From positions 2,977,501 through 3,041,500 of the forward strand of contig NZ_CP031168.1 of assembly GCF_022354825.1 (NCBI RefSeq): a stretch of 64,000 nucleotides of DNA, read 5' to 3'. This DNA comes from Paenibacillus sp. H1-7 (GTDB lineage: Bacteria > Bacillota > Bacilli > Paenibacillales > NBRC-103111). The position numbers and the translations under genes were made by a program. Positions 16,589-26,213 of this stretch are shown here, piece after piece. Position 1 is the first letter of the stretch; every line of letters starts with the position of its first letter. The notes under the pieces were generated by a model that was given only the letters and a program-made list of their open reading frames with translations, was not told the origin of the DNA and did no database searches.

Positions 16589-17509
16589 ATGTTCACATTG
16601 AAGGATGAATCGTTTTATATTGACTATTTGCGCTTCAGAATACGATGGATTCGCAGCATGCCGAAGACAGCCGACTATTCCGTGCATCGGATGAGCTTTC
16701 CTTATACGTTGTTCTGGCTTGTGATGGAAGGACCGATTACTATGGTCATTCAAGGTCAAGAGCAGTCGATCGCGGCAGGGAGCCTGATCGTGCTCCCGCC
16801 CAATACTACGTTCAGCTTGCTGCCGCGCCAAGGGGAGCGGACGATCCGTTACTTGTCGCTGTGTGCCGATCTCAAGATCGGCAATTCCGATCTGGTTACG
16901 GTATATGGGCTTCCAACGGTGTCGAACGCAGCTTCTTCCTCAGAAGGTTATGAGCAGCTGGTCCAGCTATGGCTGGCTGCACTGGAGTCCTTCGATCAGC
17001 TGGGCGAGCTCATCACGGAAGAAGGTCCGTCGCCCGGCATCGGCCCCCAACACACCTATATCATCAATACGGGCATTTCAGCACAATTCTTGGGGCTGCA
17101 GGGCCTGTTATACCAATGGCTTCAGCAATTGTTGACCGTCATGCAGGATCGGCTTCCCAAGGAGCCGGTCCGTCTGGAGGAGCGGGTCATGAAGGTTTGC
17201 GACTATGTCCGTCATCATATCAGCCGTCCTTTAAGCCTGCAGGAGCTGGCGGAGCATGTCTTTTTGAGTCCAAGCCATCTCAGCTATTTGTTTATGCAAA
17301 CGATGGGGATGCCGCCCATGGAATATGTCAGAGGGGTCAAGATCCAGACGGCCAAAACACTGCTAATGGACTCTGTGTATACGATAAAAGAAATCGCCGA
17401 GAAGGTCGGCTATGGGGAGCAAAGCCAGCTGAGCCGCGCCTTCCATCAGGCGGAGGGAATGAGTCCGTCGCGTTACCGGCAGATGATTCAAAACTCCTCC
17501 ACCCTGTAA
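16589..17509 (+). CDS. AraC family transcriptional regulator
   Basis: This 306-aa regulator has an N-terminal cupin-like sensing domain (about residues 20-150) and a C-terminal double helix-turn-helix of about 100 aa (VCDYVRHHISRPLSLQEL to MSPSRYRQMIQ). The second helix-turn-helix shows the conserved IAEKVGYGEQSQLSRAFHQ pattern. AAAGGAGG lies in front of the ATG, and a TATAAT hexamer at 16546-16551 could be the -10 box. It lies just after a sugar-binding lipoprotein gene on the same strand, which is a plausible target. The inducer is unknown. Confidence 0.88.
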   Translation: MFTLKDESFYIDYLRFRIRWIRSMPKTADYSVHRMSFPYTLFWLVMEGPITMVIQGQEQSIAAGSLIVLPPNTTFSLLPRQGERTIRYLSLCADLKIGNSDLVTVYGLPTVSNAASSSEGYEQLVQLWLAALESFDQLGELITEEGPSPGIGPQHTYIINTGISAQFLGLQGLLYQWLQQLLTVMQDRLPKEPVRLEERVMKVCDYVRHHISRPLSLQELAEHVFLSPSHLSYLFMQTMGMPPMEYVRGVKIQTAKTLLMDSVYTIKEIAEKVGYGEQSQLSRAFHQAEGMSPSRYRQMIQNSSTL

Positions 17510-17625
17510 ACTCTCCAAAATGGATTGCCAAATATTGTGATGAGCAGTAAGATGTACACAGAACAGGCTGACCGTACTTCATGAGGGATTGCAACCAAAT
17601 CTGTGTATAGAAACGAGGGTGCTCG

Positions 17626-19341
17626 ATGCTAAAACGATTTTTTTCCTATTATCGCCCTTACAAGGGCTTATTTGTGCTGGATTTCAGCTGCGCGGTTATC
17701 GCAGGCATCCTCGAGCTCGGCTTTCCGCTCGCCGTGAACCAGTTCGTGGATAAACTGCTGCCAGGCAAAGACTGGTCGCTGATTACTTGGGCTTGCATAG
17801 CATTGCTGGGCGTGTATGTGCTGAATACGGCGCTGCAGTACATCGTTACTTACTGGGGTCATATGCTTGGCATCAATATCGAGACGGATATGCGCAAAAA
17901 GCTGTTCGATCATATCCAGAAGCTGTCGTTCCGATTTTTTGACAATAACAAAACCGGCCATCTCATGACCCGGATTACGAACGACCTGAACGAAATCGGG
18001 GAAATCGCGCATCATGGACCCGAGGATGTGTTTATTGCCATTATGACGCTGATCGGCGCGTTCATCCTGATGATGTCCATCCATGTCAAGCTGGCGATCT
18101 TAACGTTTATCGTCATTCCGCTGATGGCGTGGTTCGCAATATTTTTCAGCAAAAAAATGACCCGAACCTATGAACGGCTGTTCGGCGACGTAGCGGAATT
18201 CAATTCGCGCGTCGAAAATAACATCGGCGGCATCCGAGTCGTTCAAGCTTTTACCAACGAGGAACACGAAAAGGAACTGTTCAAGGGGACGAATAAGCAA
18301 TACCGCCTTACCAAGCTGCTTGCTTACAAATTAATGGCGAAAAGCATGTCCATCACCTATATGATGATGCGCTTGGTATCGCTGTTCGTGATGATTTGCG
18401 GGACGTGGTTCGTCATCCGCCAGGAGCTGACCTACGGGGAATTCGTCGGTTTCCTGTTGTTATCCAACGTGTTCTTCCGTCCGATTGAGAAAATCAATGC
18501 CGTTATCGAGAGCTATCCGAAAGGAATCGCCGGCTTCAAACGGTACATTTCCATCATGGATACCGAACCGGATGTTGCCGATGCGCCGGATGCGGTGAAG
18601 GTCGACAAGCTGAAGGGGGATATCCAGTTCCATTCCGTTACGTTCGGATACGACGAGCAGAAGAACATTTTGAACCGTCTGAGCCTGTCCATCAAGGCGG
18701 GGCAAACGGTCGCTTTCGTAGGGCCGTCCGGAGCCGGGAAGACGACGATCTGCAGTTTACTGCCGCGCTTTTATGACAGCACCGAGGGCACCATTACGAT
18801 TGACGGCATGGATATACGCCGGATGACGCTGCAGTCGCTGCGCAGCCAGATCGGGATTGTCCAGCAGGACGTCTATTTGTTCGAAGGGACAATCAGGCAA
18901 AACATCGCGTACGGCAAGCTCGAAGCCAGTAACGAGGAAATATGGGAAGCCGCGCGGCGTGCGCAGCTGGAGGAATTTATCTTGAAGCAGCCTGACGGTA
19001 TGAATACGCTGATCGGGGAGAGAGGAGTCAAGCTGTCCGGCGGTCAGAAGCAGCGGCTCGCTATAGCCCGAATGTTTCTGAAAAATCCGCCGATCCTCAT
19101 CCTGGACGAAGCGACGTCGGCGCTGGACACGGCTACGGAGGTAGCGATCCAGGAATCGCTGGCCGAGCTGTCTGCAGGGCGGACTACGCTGGTCATTGCG
19201 CATCGTCTTGCGACCATCAAGAACGCAGACCGCATCGTCGTGGTGACGGAGGACGGCGTCGCCGAGGAAGGACCGCACCGCGAGCTGGTCGCTGCCGGCG
19301 GCATCTACAGCCGACTGCACGAAGCGCAGTTCGGCAGGTAA
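17626..19341 (+). CDS. ABC exporter half-transporter (membrane + ATPase)
   Basis: This 571-aa protein fuses a six-helix membrane domain (about residues 1-310) to a nucleotide-binding domain. Walker A is GPSGAGKTT near 365, the signature LSGGQKQR near 475, Walker B LILDEATSALD near 497 and the switch histidine in IAHRLATI. All catalytic residues are intact, so it can act as a homodimeric exporter of lipid, peptide or drug. It starts 116 bp after the AraC gene and ends 130 bp before thioredoxin reductase, with its own GAGGGTG ribosome binding site. No dedicated substrate gene is adjacent, so the function is unassigned. Confidence 0.9.
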   Translation: MLKRFFSYYRPYKGLFVLDFSCAVIAGILELGFPLAVNQFVDKLLPGKDWSLITWACIALLGVYVLNTALQYIVTYWGHMLGINIETDMRKKLFDHIQKLSFRFFDNNKTGHLMTRITNDLNEIGEIAHHGPEDVFIAIMTLIGAFILMMSIHVKLAILTFIVIPLMAWFAIFFSKKMTRTYERLFGDVAEFNSRVENNIGGIRVVQAFTNEEHEKELFKGTNKQYRLTKLLAYKLMAKSMSITYMMMRLVSLFVMICGTWFVIRQELTYGEFVGFLLLSNVFFRPIEKINAVIESYPKGIAGFKRYISIMDTEPDVADAPDAVKVDKLKGDIQFHSVTFGYDEQKNILNRLSLSIKAGQTVAFVGPSGAGKTTICSLLPRFYDSTEGTITIDGMDIRRMTLQSLRSQIGIVQQDVYLFEGTIRQNIAYGKLEASNEEIWEAARRAQLEEFILKQPDGMNTLIGERGVKLSGGQKQRLAIARMFLKNPPILILDEATSALDTATEVAIQESLAELSAGRTTLVIAHRLATIKNADRIVVVTEDGVAEEGPHRELVAAGGIYSRLHEAQFGR

Positions 19342-19473
19342 AATCTTCATCAAATCTTCATGAAATATTCATTATTCCTTCATTACGAGATTTACGCTGA
19401 CTGGTATGATACTACTATACTTTTCAAGTGCAATTTTTGATTAGCAGCTATGTTTTCATAAGGAGTGATAACT

Positions 19474-20424
19474 ATGTATAAATCCGTTATTATAGGCACA
19501 GGCCCAGCCGGGCTGACTGCAGCTATTTACTTGGCAAGAGCCAACCTGAAGCCGCTCGTTATCGAAGGTCCGGAGCCTGGCGGCCAGCTTACGACAACGA
19601 CCGAAGTCGAGAACTTCCCGGGATTTCCGGAAGGTATTCTGGGACCGGAATTGATGGATAATATGCGTAAGCAAGCCGAGCGATTCGGTGCGGAATTCCG
19701 TACGGGCTGGGTGAACAAAGCCGACTTGTCCAAGCGTCCGTTCACGTTGTCCGTAGAGGGAATCGGCGAAATTCAGACGGAGACGGTTATCGTCTCCACC
19801 GGCGCTTCCGCCAAATACTTGGGCATTCCGGGCGAAAGAGACAACGTCGGCCGTGGTGTCAGCACTTGCGCGACCTGCGACGGCTTCTTCTTCCGCAACA
19901 AAAAAATCATCGTTGTCGGCGGCGGAGACTCCGCAATGGAAGAAGCGAACTTCCTGACTCGCTTTGCGTCTGAAGTGGTGCTGGTGAACCGCCGTACCGA
20001 GCTTCGCGCTTCGAAGATCATGCAGGACCGCGCTCGCGCCAACGAGAAAATCAGCTGGCAGCTGAACAAAACTCCGTTGGAGGTTTTGGCGGGAGACAGA
20101 GGCATTACCGGCCTGAAAGTTAAAAACAACGAGACCGGTGAGGAAGAGGTTATCGAAACCGACGGCTTGTTCGTCGCAATCGGTCACACCCCGAACACCA
20201 AATTCCTGGACGGTCAGCTCACTACCGACGACCACGGGTATTTGCTGGTGAACCCGGGCACAACGGAAACGAACATTCCGGGCGTCTTCGCTTGCGGCGA
20301 CGTACAAGATAGCCGTTACCGTCAGGCGATCAGCGCTGCGGGAACCGGATGCATGGCGGCATTGGATACGGAACGCTTCCTGGAAGCGAACGAGATCGAG
20401 CATGCCGAAGCGGCATCGAAATAA
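19474..20424 (+). CDS. trxB: Thioredoxin reductase
   Basis: This is a cytosolic flavoprotein of 316 aa that reduces thioredoxin with NADPH. It has the FAD-binding GTGPAGLTAA near residue 8, the redox-active pair in CATCDG near residue 135 and the NADPH-binding GGGDSAMEEA that follows. The C-terminal GVFACGDVQD FAD motif is present. Length and motif order match TrxB of Firmicutes. AAGGAG fits the ATG at 19474, whereas a GTG at 19465 overlaps that site and is rejected. It appears monocistronic, with a strong hairpin terminator downstream. Confidence 0.93.
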   Translation: MYKSVIIGTGPAGLTAAIYLARANLKPLVIEGPEPGGQLTTTTEVENFPGFPEGILGPELMDNMRKQAERFGAEFRTGWVNKADLSKRPFTLSVEGIGEIQTETVIVSTGASAKYLGIPGERDNVGRGVSTCATCDGFFFRNKKIIVVGGGDSAMEEANFLTRFASEVVLVNRRTELRASKIMQDRARANEKISWQLNKTPLEVLAGDRGITGLKVKNNETGEEEVIETDGLFVAIGHTPNTKFLDGQLTTDDHGYLLVNPGTTETNIPGVFACGDVQDSRYRQAISAAGTGCMAALDTERFLEANEIEHAEAASK

Positions 20425-20461
20425 CGCATAACGGCGGATTGCCTAATCCGTTCAGAAATAC

Positions 20462-20508
20462 AAGCTTGATGGGAAGGGACGATAGGTCCCTTCTCGGTCA
20501 AGCTTTTT
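20462..20508. terminator. Nested hairpin terminator between trxB and the GntR/LacI gene
   Basis: An outer stem AAGCTTGA/TCAAGCTT (20462-20469 and 20498-20505) encloses an inner AAGGGAC/GTCCCTT stem, followed by five T. It overlaps the stop codon of the convergent regulator gene. Confidence 0.75.
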
Positions 20509-21691
20509 CTATTTTTATCGCCGAGGATGCTTCTTCGCTTGCCGTGCTGCACGGATTTACCGGAGCAGTAGAGGCCCTTACGATCAATCGGGTCGGGACG
20601 ACGACCTTTCTGCGTTTCTGCCGGGGATTTTCCATAATGGAGACAAGCAGCTTAACGGCCTCTCGGCCCACGCTGTACTCTTCTTGGCTTACGCAGGTTG
20701 GAGGAATGGCAGTAAAGCTGGAGAGCTCATAATCATCCAAGAAAACAACGGACAAGTCTTCGGGAATACGGATAGACATTTCTTTGACCGCTTCCATTAA
20801 CGTCAGCCCGACAGCGGTATTTACTGCCAGCAGAGCGGTAATATCGGGGTTATTGCGCAAAAATAACTTTATTTGCTCCTTGCTGTCCGTATCTCCCATG
20901 CCTTCCGTATAGATCATATTAACTTTTTTTCGGTCCAGATTCATAAGCCGCATATGCCGGTCGATGAGGATGCTGTACTCGAACAAACCTCTCTCATACC
21001 CGTTAAGTCGATCCTCTATGCTCGTTGTGCCTTCCGGCTTGGTGGATACGAAGCCGATCCGGCGATGGCCGAGCTGGATCAAGTGGCTGCAAGCATCAAA
21101 GGCGCCTTCTGAATGGTCCGAGCTTACATAGTTGGTTTCGACGCCTTTTAAATAGCGGTCGACGACAACGACTGGAAATCCGTTCAAAATAAGCTTTAAA
21201 ATCTCTTCATTGTAAGTTTGCCCATGGGACGGATAGATGATAACACCTTTGACATGAAGCTGGACCATTCTTGTCATCAATTCCTTTTCCGCCTCCTGGG
21301 AATCGCCCGTCTCGCTAAACAGCAGATGGTAGCCTTCTTCAGCCAGCTGATTTTCAATGCCGTTCAATAAACGCGCCGTAAACCGGTTGTCCAGCCGCGG
21401 CATCAGATAAGCGACAAGCCGTCCTGACGGAGAGGAGCTATAGACCGGGACTTCACCGGACTTGTCCTTCGCAACGAAAGAGCCTTTTCCCTGGATACGG
21501 TAAATAATTCCCTCTTCCATAAGAGCTGACAGTGCGTTCTTAATCGTAATTCTGCTGACGCGAAATCGGGCGGCCAACTCATTCTCGGACGGAATCCGCT
21601 CGTCGGGCAGCCAGCTCATCCGGATAATGTTATCCAGCACATATTCCCGAATTTGTTTATAAAGCGGTGTGCGTCCCGGTTGTTTTCTCAT
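20498..21691 (-). CDS. GntR/LacI hybrid transcriptional regulator (AraR type)
   Basis: This 397-aa repressor joins an N-terminal GntR winged helix (about residues 1-70, including NELAARFRVSRITIKNALSAL) to a LacI-type periplasmic-binding sensor domain (about 85-390). This is the architecture of AraR, the arabinose repressor. GGAGG fits the ATG at 21691; an in-frame TTG at 21712 is rejected. It is divergent from a metallophosphoesterase gene, which it may regulate together with itself. The effector is probably a sugar. I do not assign AraR because no arabinose genes are nearby. Confidence 0.88.
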   Translation of the reverse strand: MRKQPGRTPLYKQIREYVLDNIIRMSWLPDERIPSENELAARFRVSRITIKNALSALMEEGIIYRIQGKGSFVAKDKSGEVPVYSSSPSGRLVAYLMPRLDNRFTARLLNGIENQLAEEGYHLLFSETGDSQEAEKELMTRMVQLHVKGVIIYPSHGQTYNEEILKLILNGFPVVVVDRYLKGVETNYVSSDHSEGAFDACSHLIQLGHRRIGFVSTKPEGTTSIEDRLNGYERGLFEYSILIDRHMRLMNLDRKKVNMIYTEGMGDTDSKEQIKLFLRNNPDITALLAVNTAVGLTLMEAVKEMSIRIPEDLSVVFLDDYELSSFTAIPPTCVSQEEYSVGREAVKLLVSIMENPRQKRRKVVVPTRLIVRASTAPVNPCSTASEEASSAIKIEKA

Positions 21692-21784
21692 GACAGCCTC
21701 CAGACATAACAATAATACAACTTACTCCTTACCTAACCCGCAGTGTGTTTACAAAATATTAACAATGGAATTCCTATATAACAA

Positions 21785-21814
21785 TTGACTGCCATCTCTT
21801 ATAAAACATATACT
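21785..21814 (+). promoter_or_regulatory. Promoter of the metallophosphoesterase gene
   Basis: TTGACT (21785-21790) and TATACT (21809-21814) are separated by 18 bp, 75 bp before the coding start, in the region shared with the divergent GntR/LacI regulator. Confidence 0.6.
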
Positions 21815-21888
21815 TGTTCGTAATTGCAAGGAAAGAATAGCACAAATATTACAAATAATCAACTTGATAATCAAAGGGAGATGGCAGC

Positions 21889-23262
21889 GTGGATTCATTT
21901 CGTTTTGTAGTTATGGGAGATTTGCATTATGTGCAGGCTGAGTCGCATCAAGAGGTATTTAACGGCCGCGCGAAAGGCATTACGGAATTCGCGGATGTTA
22001 CCCGGAATTTGTGGATGACGCACAACGTGACGCCGGAGATTATATCCGCCGTAGCCGCGCGAAAGCCGGATTTTATCATTCAAACCGGGGATATCATTCA
22101 AGGCCACTGCGACAACGAAGAGAGCGGTCTGCGCGAGATGAAGGAAGCGATGGAGCTGCTGGAGGGCTTAAAGGCACCGTTATTCTTCGCACTCGGTACC
22201 CATGACGGAGTTGTCGGCCGACGCGAGGAGCGGCAGGCCCGGCAGTTCGTATACCCTGCCATTGGAAAGGCATTAGGGACGTCTCCTTTAACGAAAGGCT
22301 ATTACGCGTTTGAAAAAGCAGGTTCTTTGTTTATTGTGCTCGATTATACAACCTTTGTAAAAAACGATGAGCAGGCTCAATTTATTCAGGATACTTTTGC
22401 CAAGTCTACACAGTATGAGCATGTGTTCCTGTTCGCCCACCCGCCGCTCATATGCGTGGGAAGGCCTTTTTTCACCCATTACGATTTTGTCCAAAACGTT
22501 CTCGGGCAAATCGCCAGGTTCGAGGTTGACGCCTATTTTTGCGGGCATACGCACAATCAGGTTTCGACGCTGCATCGGATAGGCGATCATTGGCTGCCTC
22601 AGCTGAAAAGCTCGGTGCTGGGTTATCCTGACCGCCCGCCTGTTCCTTTGAGTGACGTTCGTCCGATTTTACCGGATCCGGCGGATATGGAATACGGTTG
22701 GGGCTATCTCGAAGACTCCGCTCCCGGATGGTGGGAAATCACGGTGAACGGACCGTCCATTCAAGCGGACTGGCATGTACTGCGGCAGGGAGTACAAGGG
22801 CAGCTTTGCTGGCGAAGAGGGGAAAAGGCGACGTTTACCCGGAAGCCTTCGTTCTCCACGACATCAGGACAGCCGCTGCCTGCGCTGAACGATATCCGGA
22901 GGGTGCAGCTTAGAGCGGCAGGCACCAACTGCAAAGCTCCGAACGGCTACAGAGTCTCTCTTAACGGAATGGAAATCGGAGCGCTGCCGCGTCTTGAGTA
23001 TTTCGACAGCCGTCAATCGATGGAGATCCGGCCGGAGTTTTGGCCGTTGCTCGCCTCTGTAAACGATCTTTCTGTTACAATAGAGGATGAACCGATGTGC
23101 ATCGGAGGTTTTGTCCTGGAGGTGGAGACGGACAGCGGCTGCATCCGCAGTACCGTATCCGATTATTACGCCAATACGGACAAGTGGGATCATTGGGGGA
23201 AGCATCCGGTGGAGAAAATAGCTGCTCCATCAACCGGCAGGTTCGAGCTGAAGTTCGGTTAA
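21889..23262 (+). CDS. Calcineurin-like metallophosphoesterase
   Basis: This 457-aa protein carries the dinuclear-metal phosphoesterase motifs in order: GDLHY near residue 9, QTGDIIQGH near 65, GTHDG near 105, FAHPPL near 183 and GHTHNQ near 222. The C-terminal 230 residues form a beta-rich extra domain not needed for catalysis. No signal peptide is seen. The start is a GTG behind AGGGAGA. It is divergent from a GntR/LacI regulator and followed by a HAD phosphatase, so a pathway removing phosphate from a sugar, phosphodiester or glycerol-phosphate compound is plausible. The substrate is not identifiable. Confidence 0.85.
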   Translation: MDSFRFVVMGDLHYVQAESHQEVFNGRAKGITEFADVTRNLWMTHNVTPEIISAVAARKPDFIIQTGDIIQGHCDNEESGLREMKEAMELLEGLKAPLFFALGTHDGVVGRREERQARQFVYPAIGKALGTSPLTKGYYAFEKAGSLFIVLDYTTFVKNDEQAQFIQDTFAKSTQYEHVFLFAHPPLICVGRPFFTHYDFVQNVLGQIARFEVDAYFCGHTHNQVSTLHRIGDHWLPQLKSSVLGYPDRPPVPLSDVRPILPDPADMEYGWGYLEDSAPGWWEITVNGPSIQADWHVLRQGVQGQLCWRRGEKATFTRKPSFSTTSGQPLPALNDIRRVQLRAAGTNCKAPNGYRVSLNGMEIGALPRLEYFDSRQSMEIRPEFWPLLASVNDLSVTIEDEPMCIGGFVLEVETDSGCIRSTVSDYYANTDKWDHWGKHPVEKIAAPSTGRFELKFG

Positions 23263-23332
23263 CGTTTCGTAGGGCTCGGGCATAGGGATTCTTATGCTGC
23301 CCGAATATTTTTGGACATGGGGAGAGAGTGGA

Positions 23333-24070
23333 GTGGCATACAAATTGATCGCGCTGGATATGGACGGAACACTGTTGAACAAGGAAAAGCAAATTTCGGA
23401 GCAAAATCAAAAATGGATACAGTCAGCTATGGAAGCGGGAATCCATGTTACACTGGCGACAGGCAGACCGTTTAGGGATGCGGTCGTGTATGCCCGGCAG
23501 CTGAACCTGCAATCGCCGCTTATCATCAATAACGGCAGCGAGGTATGGTCATTGCCCGAGACGCTTCATACTAGATGTGAGCTGGATCCGCAGCTTGTGA
23601 ACCGGATTCTGTCGGAGCTGCTTACCGAGTACGGCGAGAAGGTAGATTTCTGGGCGCATACCGTGGAGCAGCGAATAGACCGAAGCAATGTGCCGGAAAA
23701 TACGGCTTCGCTTCGCTGGCTTCAATTCGCCGTTCGCAGCTCGGATGCGGTGGTATTGGCGGAAATCCGCAGTACGCTGGAATCGTGGAACGCATTCGAA
23801 ATAAGCAACTCGCATATTACGAATATCGAATGCAATGCGCTCGGGGTTAGTAAAGCAAGCGGCTTGCTGGAAGCATGCAATAGGCTCGGTATCGATATGT
23901 CGGAAGTCATAGCGGTCGGCGACAGCCTGAACGATATTCCAATGATAAGGGCGGCAGGCTTGGGTGTGGCGATGGGGAACGCTCAGGAAGAAGTGAAGCT
24001 GGCGGCGGATGTTATCGCACCATCGAACCATGAAGACGGGGTAGCCCATATTATCCAGTCATATATATGA
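23333..24070 (+). CDS. Cof-type HAD phosphatase
   Basis: This 245-aa cytosolic phosphatase has HAD motif I DMDGTLL near residue 8, motif II ATGRP near 42, and a C-terminal GDSLNDIPMI with the metal-binding Asp pair. A C2B cap domain lies between, typical of the Cof/YkrA group that dephosphorylates sugar phosphates or flavin precursors. The ORF is open from an ATG at 23294, but GGGGAGAG fits the GTG at 23333 and the homologous region begins there. It follows the phosphoesterase by 70 bp and may be co-transcribed. Confidence 0.87.
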   Translation: MAYKLIALDMDGTLLNKEKQISEQNQKWIQSAMEAGIHVTLATGRPFRDAVVYARQLNLQSPLIINNGSEVWSLPETLHTRCELDPQLVNRILSELLTEYGEKVDFWAHTVEQRIDRSNVPENTASLRWLQFAVRSSDAVVLAEIRSTLESWNAFEISNSHITNIECNALGVSKASGLLEACNRLGIDMSEVIAVGDSLNDIPMIRAAGLGVAMGNAQEEVKLAADVIAPSNHEDGVAHIIQSYI

Positions 24071-24105
24071 CAAATAGACAACTTTGATACAGATTTAATG
24101 CAGGT

Positions 24106-24135
24106 TTAACAAATGAACAAGTTGTATTTTATACT
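24106..24135 (+). promoter_or_regulatory. Probable promoter of the second orphan lipoprotein gene
   Basis: TTAACA (24106-24111) and TATACT (24130-24135) are 18 bp apart and lie about 60 bp before the coding start. Confidence 0.45.
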
Positions 24136-24196
24136 TTCCCGTTACTATTCAATTATTAGGCCAGTCCAATAAGCGAATAGAAAGGGAGTTACAACT

Positions 24197-25489
24197 TTGA
24201 AAACACGTGTAGTTTATGGTTTCGCTGCTCTCATGATTTTGCTGTCGTCTACTGCTTGCGGTCAAACGGAACCCGCACCCGACAATCAAGCGAGTGCTCC
24301 AAAGACGCCTGAACCGGTTGTTTTGACGGTGTATCAGCAAGCGGAAATCAGCGATGAAGATTTTCAATTGTTGTTCGTTGAGCCGGTGAAGAAGAAGTAT
24401 CCGTATATCGATCTGAAGCTCGTTCGACTGGATAAAGGCGTCACCCTGGATAATCTGGTGATTTCCGGCGAGGTTCCCGATATATTGACACCCCCGCATT
24501 CCGGCGTACTGGAATTAAGTCAGAAAGATATATTGTTCGATATCGCTCCGTTAGTGAAACAAGCTAATTTGGATTTGAACCGCTTCGATCCCGTAACGAT
24601 TGACGCCGTAAGGTCGGATAAAGGAGAGCTTTGGGCGCTCCCATACGCCATGCAGTTTAATGCGCTGTATTACAATAAAGATCTGTTTGATAAGTTCGGC
24701 GTCGAATATCCTAAGGACGGCATGACATGGGACGAGGCTATTGAGCTTGGCAAGAAAATGATCCGAAATGAAGGCGGGATCCAATATCGCGGATTGGATC
24801 CGGTGAGCAGCTATATATTGAGCTTCCCGTTCTCACTGACTTACGTGGATGCCAAAACTAACAAAGCAAGCTTCAATAACGAGCAATGGAAAAAGGTGCT
24901 TGAGCTTACCCAGAGCATTCTGACGATCCCGGGGAATGAACTGAAAAGTACAGAACCAGGCGCGGCGACACAAGGCAACCTGTTTATTAAAGAAAAAAAT
25001 GTAGCGATGCTCGCATCGACGAATTTAATGGCTCAAATCGGGAGCGCGGCTACCGGGATCAACTGGGATATTGCTCAGTATCCGAGCTATAAGGAAAAGC
25101 CCAATATTTCAGGCAAGCTGGATACTCATAATCTGGCCATATCCAAAACGAGCAAGCATAAAGAGGAAGCTATTAAAGTACTGGAAGTAGTAACATCGGA
25201 CGAGGTTCAGCTGCTTAGCGCCAGAAAAACGGCAAGAATGTCTCCGCTGAAAAACCCGGAAATGCAAAAGCAATTTGGAGCCGAGGTGCCGTATTTGCAA
25301 GGCAAAAACATACAGGCAATATTCAAAAGCACCGTGTCGCCTGGTCCGATTTACTCGCCTTTTGAGGTCGACGGCAAGAAGATCGCGCAAGCGAAGGTAA
25401 GAGAGCTCTTGGCAGGCAATGTCGATATCAACACAGCTCTGAGACAGGCGGATGAAGAAATCAATAAAATGCTGGAAACAAAAAAATAA
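24197..25489 (+). CDS. Orphan sugar-binding lipoprotein, family 1
   Basis: This 430-aa lipoprotein has a signal peptide ending LSSTAC (Cys21). It shares the DLFDKFGVEYPKDGMTWDE segment and the DINTALRQADEE C-terminal block with the lipoproteins at 15.2 and 39.9 kb. It starts at a TTG behind AAAGGGAG. No permease or ATPase gene is adjacent, so it either supplies ligand to a transporter encoded elsewhere or acts as a receptor. A GC-rich hairpin follows the gene and a separate HxlR regulator lies downstream. Confidence 0.85.
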   Translation: MKTRVVYGFAALMILLSSTACGQTEPAPDNQASAPKTPEPVVLTVYQQAEISDEDFQLLFVEPVKKKYPYIDLKLVRLDKGVTLDNLVISGEVPDILTPPHSGVLELSQKDILFDIAPLVKQANLDLNRFDPVTIDAVRSDKGELWALPYAMQFNALYYNKDLFDKFGVEYPKDGMTWDEAIELGKKMIRNEGGIQYRGLDPVSSYILSFPFSLTYVDAKTNKASFNNEQWKKVLELTQSILTIPGNELKSTEPGAATQGNLFIKEKNVAMLASTNLMAQIGSAATGINWDIAQYPSYKEKPNISGKLDTHNLAISKTSKHKEEAIKVLEVVTSDEVQLLSARKTARMSPLKNPEMQKQFGAEVPYLQGKNIQAIFKSTVSPGPIYSPFEVDGKKIAQAKVRELLAGNVDINTALRQADEEINKMLETKK

Positions 25490-25542
25490 CTTGCCTTGCG
25501 ATCAATTTGTTTCATAGATAAGTTGACAAGCATGGCTGTAAT

Positions 25543-25570
25543 GACCCCCTCAGAGGTAGATGAGGGGGTC
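25543..25570 (+). terminator. Putative hairpin terminator
   Basis: GACCCCCTCA (25543-25552) pairs perfectly with TGAGGGGGTC (25561-25570) around an 8-nt loop. The following T-run is weak. Confidence 0.5.
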
Positions 25571-25710
25571 ATAGTATTACTGGCTCCACCTTCAATAGTA
25601 ACCTCCAGGTAACCCCGTTTCGTGCAAGTGCCTACTTCCCAAACGGATACTGAGGAACTAAACTATACTTAATTACTTTATTGCATATAAGAGAATGGAG
25701 GCGGATATGG

Positions 25711-26097
25711 ATGGCCAGCGATGTAAAAGAAAGAATTAATTTGAAGGAAATTAATTGCGAGAAAGAGCTGACATTAGCCGTCATAGGAGGCAAGTGGAAG
25801 CTGATCATCCTGTGGCATCTCGGTTTGGAGGGCACGAAGCGGTTCAGCGAGCTGAAGAAGCAAATTCCTAACATAACACAAAAAATGTTGACGAATCAGC
25901 TGAGGGAGCTTGAAGAGGATCAGCTGGTGCAGCGCAAGGTGTATCCGGAAGTACCGCCGCGGGTGGAATATTCCATGACGGAATACGGACAGAGCTTAAT
26001 GCCCGTTCTCAAATTGATGTATGAGTGGGGACATAATTATAGAAGAGACGTCATCTGGAAAGAGGAGCCGGAGCTGTGTACGGGGAGCGGATTGTGA
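25711..26097 (+). CDS. HxlR family transcriptional regulator
   Basis: This 128-aa winged-helix regulator shows the family core [29 protein letters not shown] and the wing [14 protein letters not shown] cysteine near the N-terminus (INCEKEL) is at the position used for thiol sensing in some HxlR members. GGAGG at 25697-25701 fits the ATG at 25711, rather than the TTG at 25681. Its gene ends inside a terminator hairpin. The adjacent uronate genes have their own GntR regulator, so the target of this one is unclear. Confidence 0.87.
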   Translation: MASDVKERINLKEINCEKELTLAVIGGKWKLIILWHLGLEGTKRFSELKKQIPNITQKMLTNQLRELEEDQLVQRKVYPEVPPRVEYSMTEYGQSLMPVLKLMYEWGHNYRRDVIWKEEPELCTGSGL

Positions 26098-26108
26098 TCC
26101 GCTTTTTA
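26086..26108 (+). terminator. Terminator overlapping the end of the HxlR gene
   Basis: AGCGGAT and ATCCGCT arms with a TGTG loop are followed by TTTTT. The stop codon of the HxlR gene lies inside the hairpin. Confidence 0.7.
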
Positions 26109-26213
26109 TTTTCAATTGACTTGTATACAAGAATGTAAGTATACTTGAAATAACAAACGATCAATGCAATCATGGCTCAGTTCAAAATTGTAAATTTGGA
26201 GGTGCTGTCTATC

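Noticed and set aside
19456..20403. Open frame of 315 codons on the minus strand
   Set aside because: It is the antisense of trxB, whose motifs are unambiguous.
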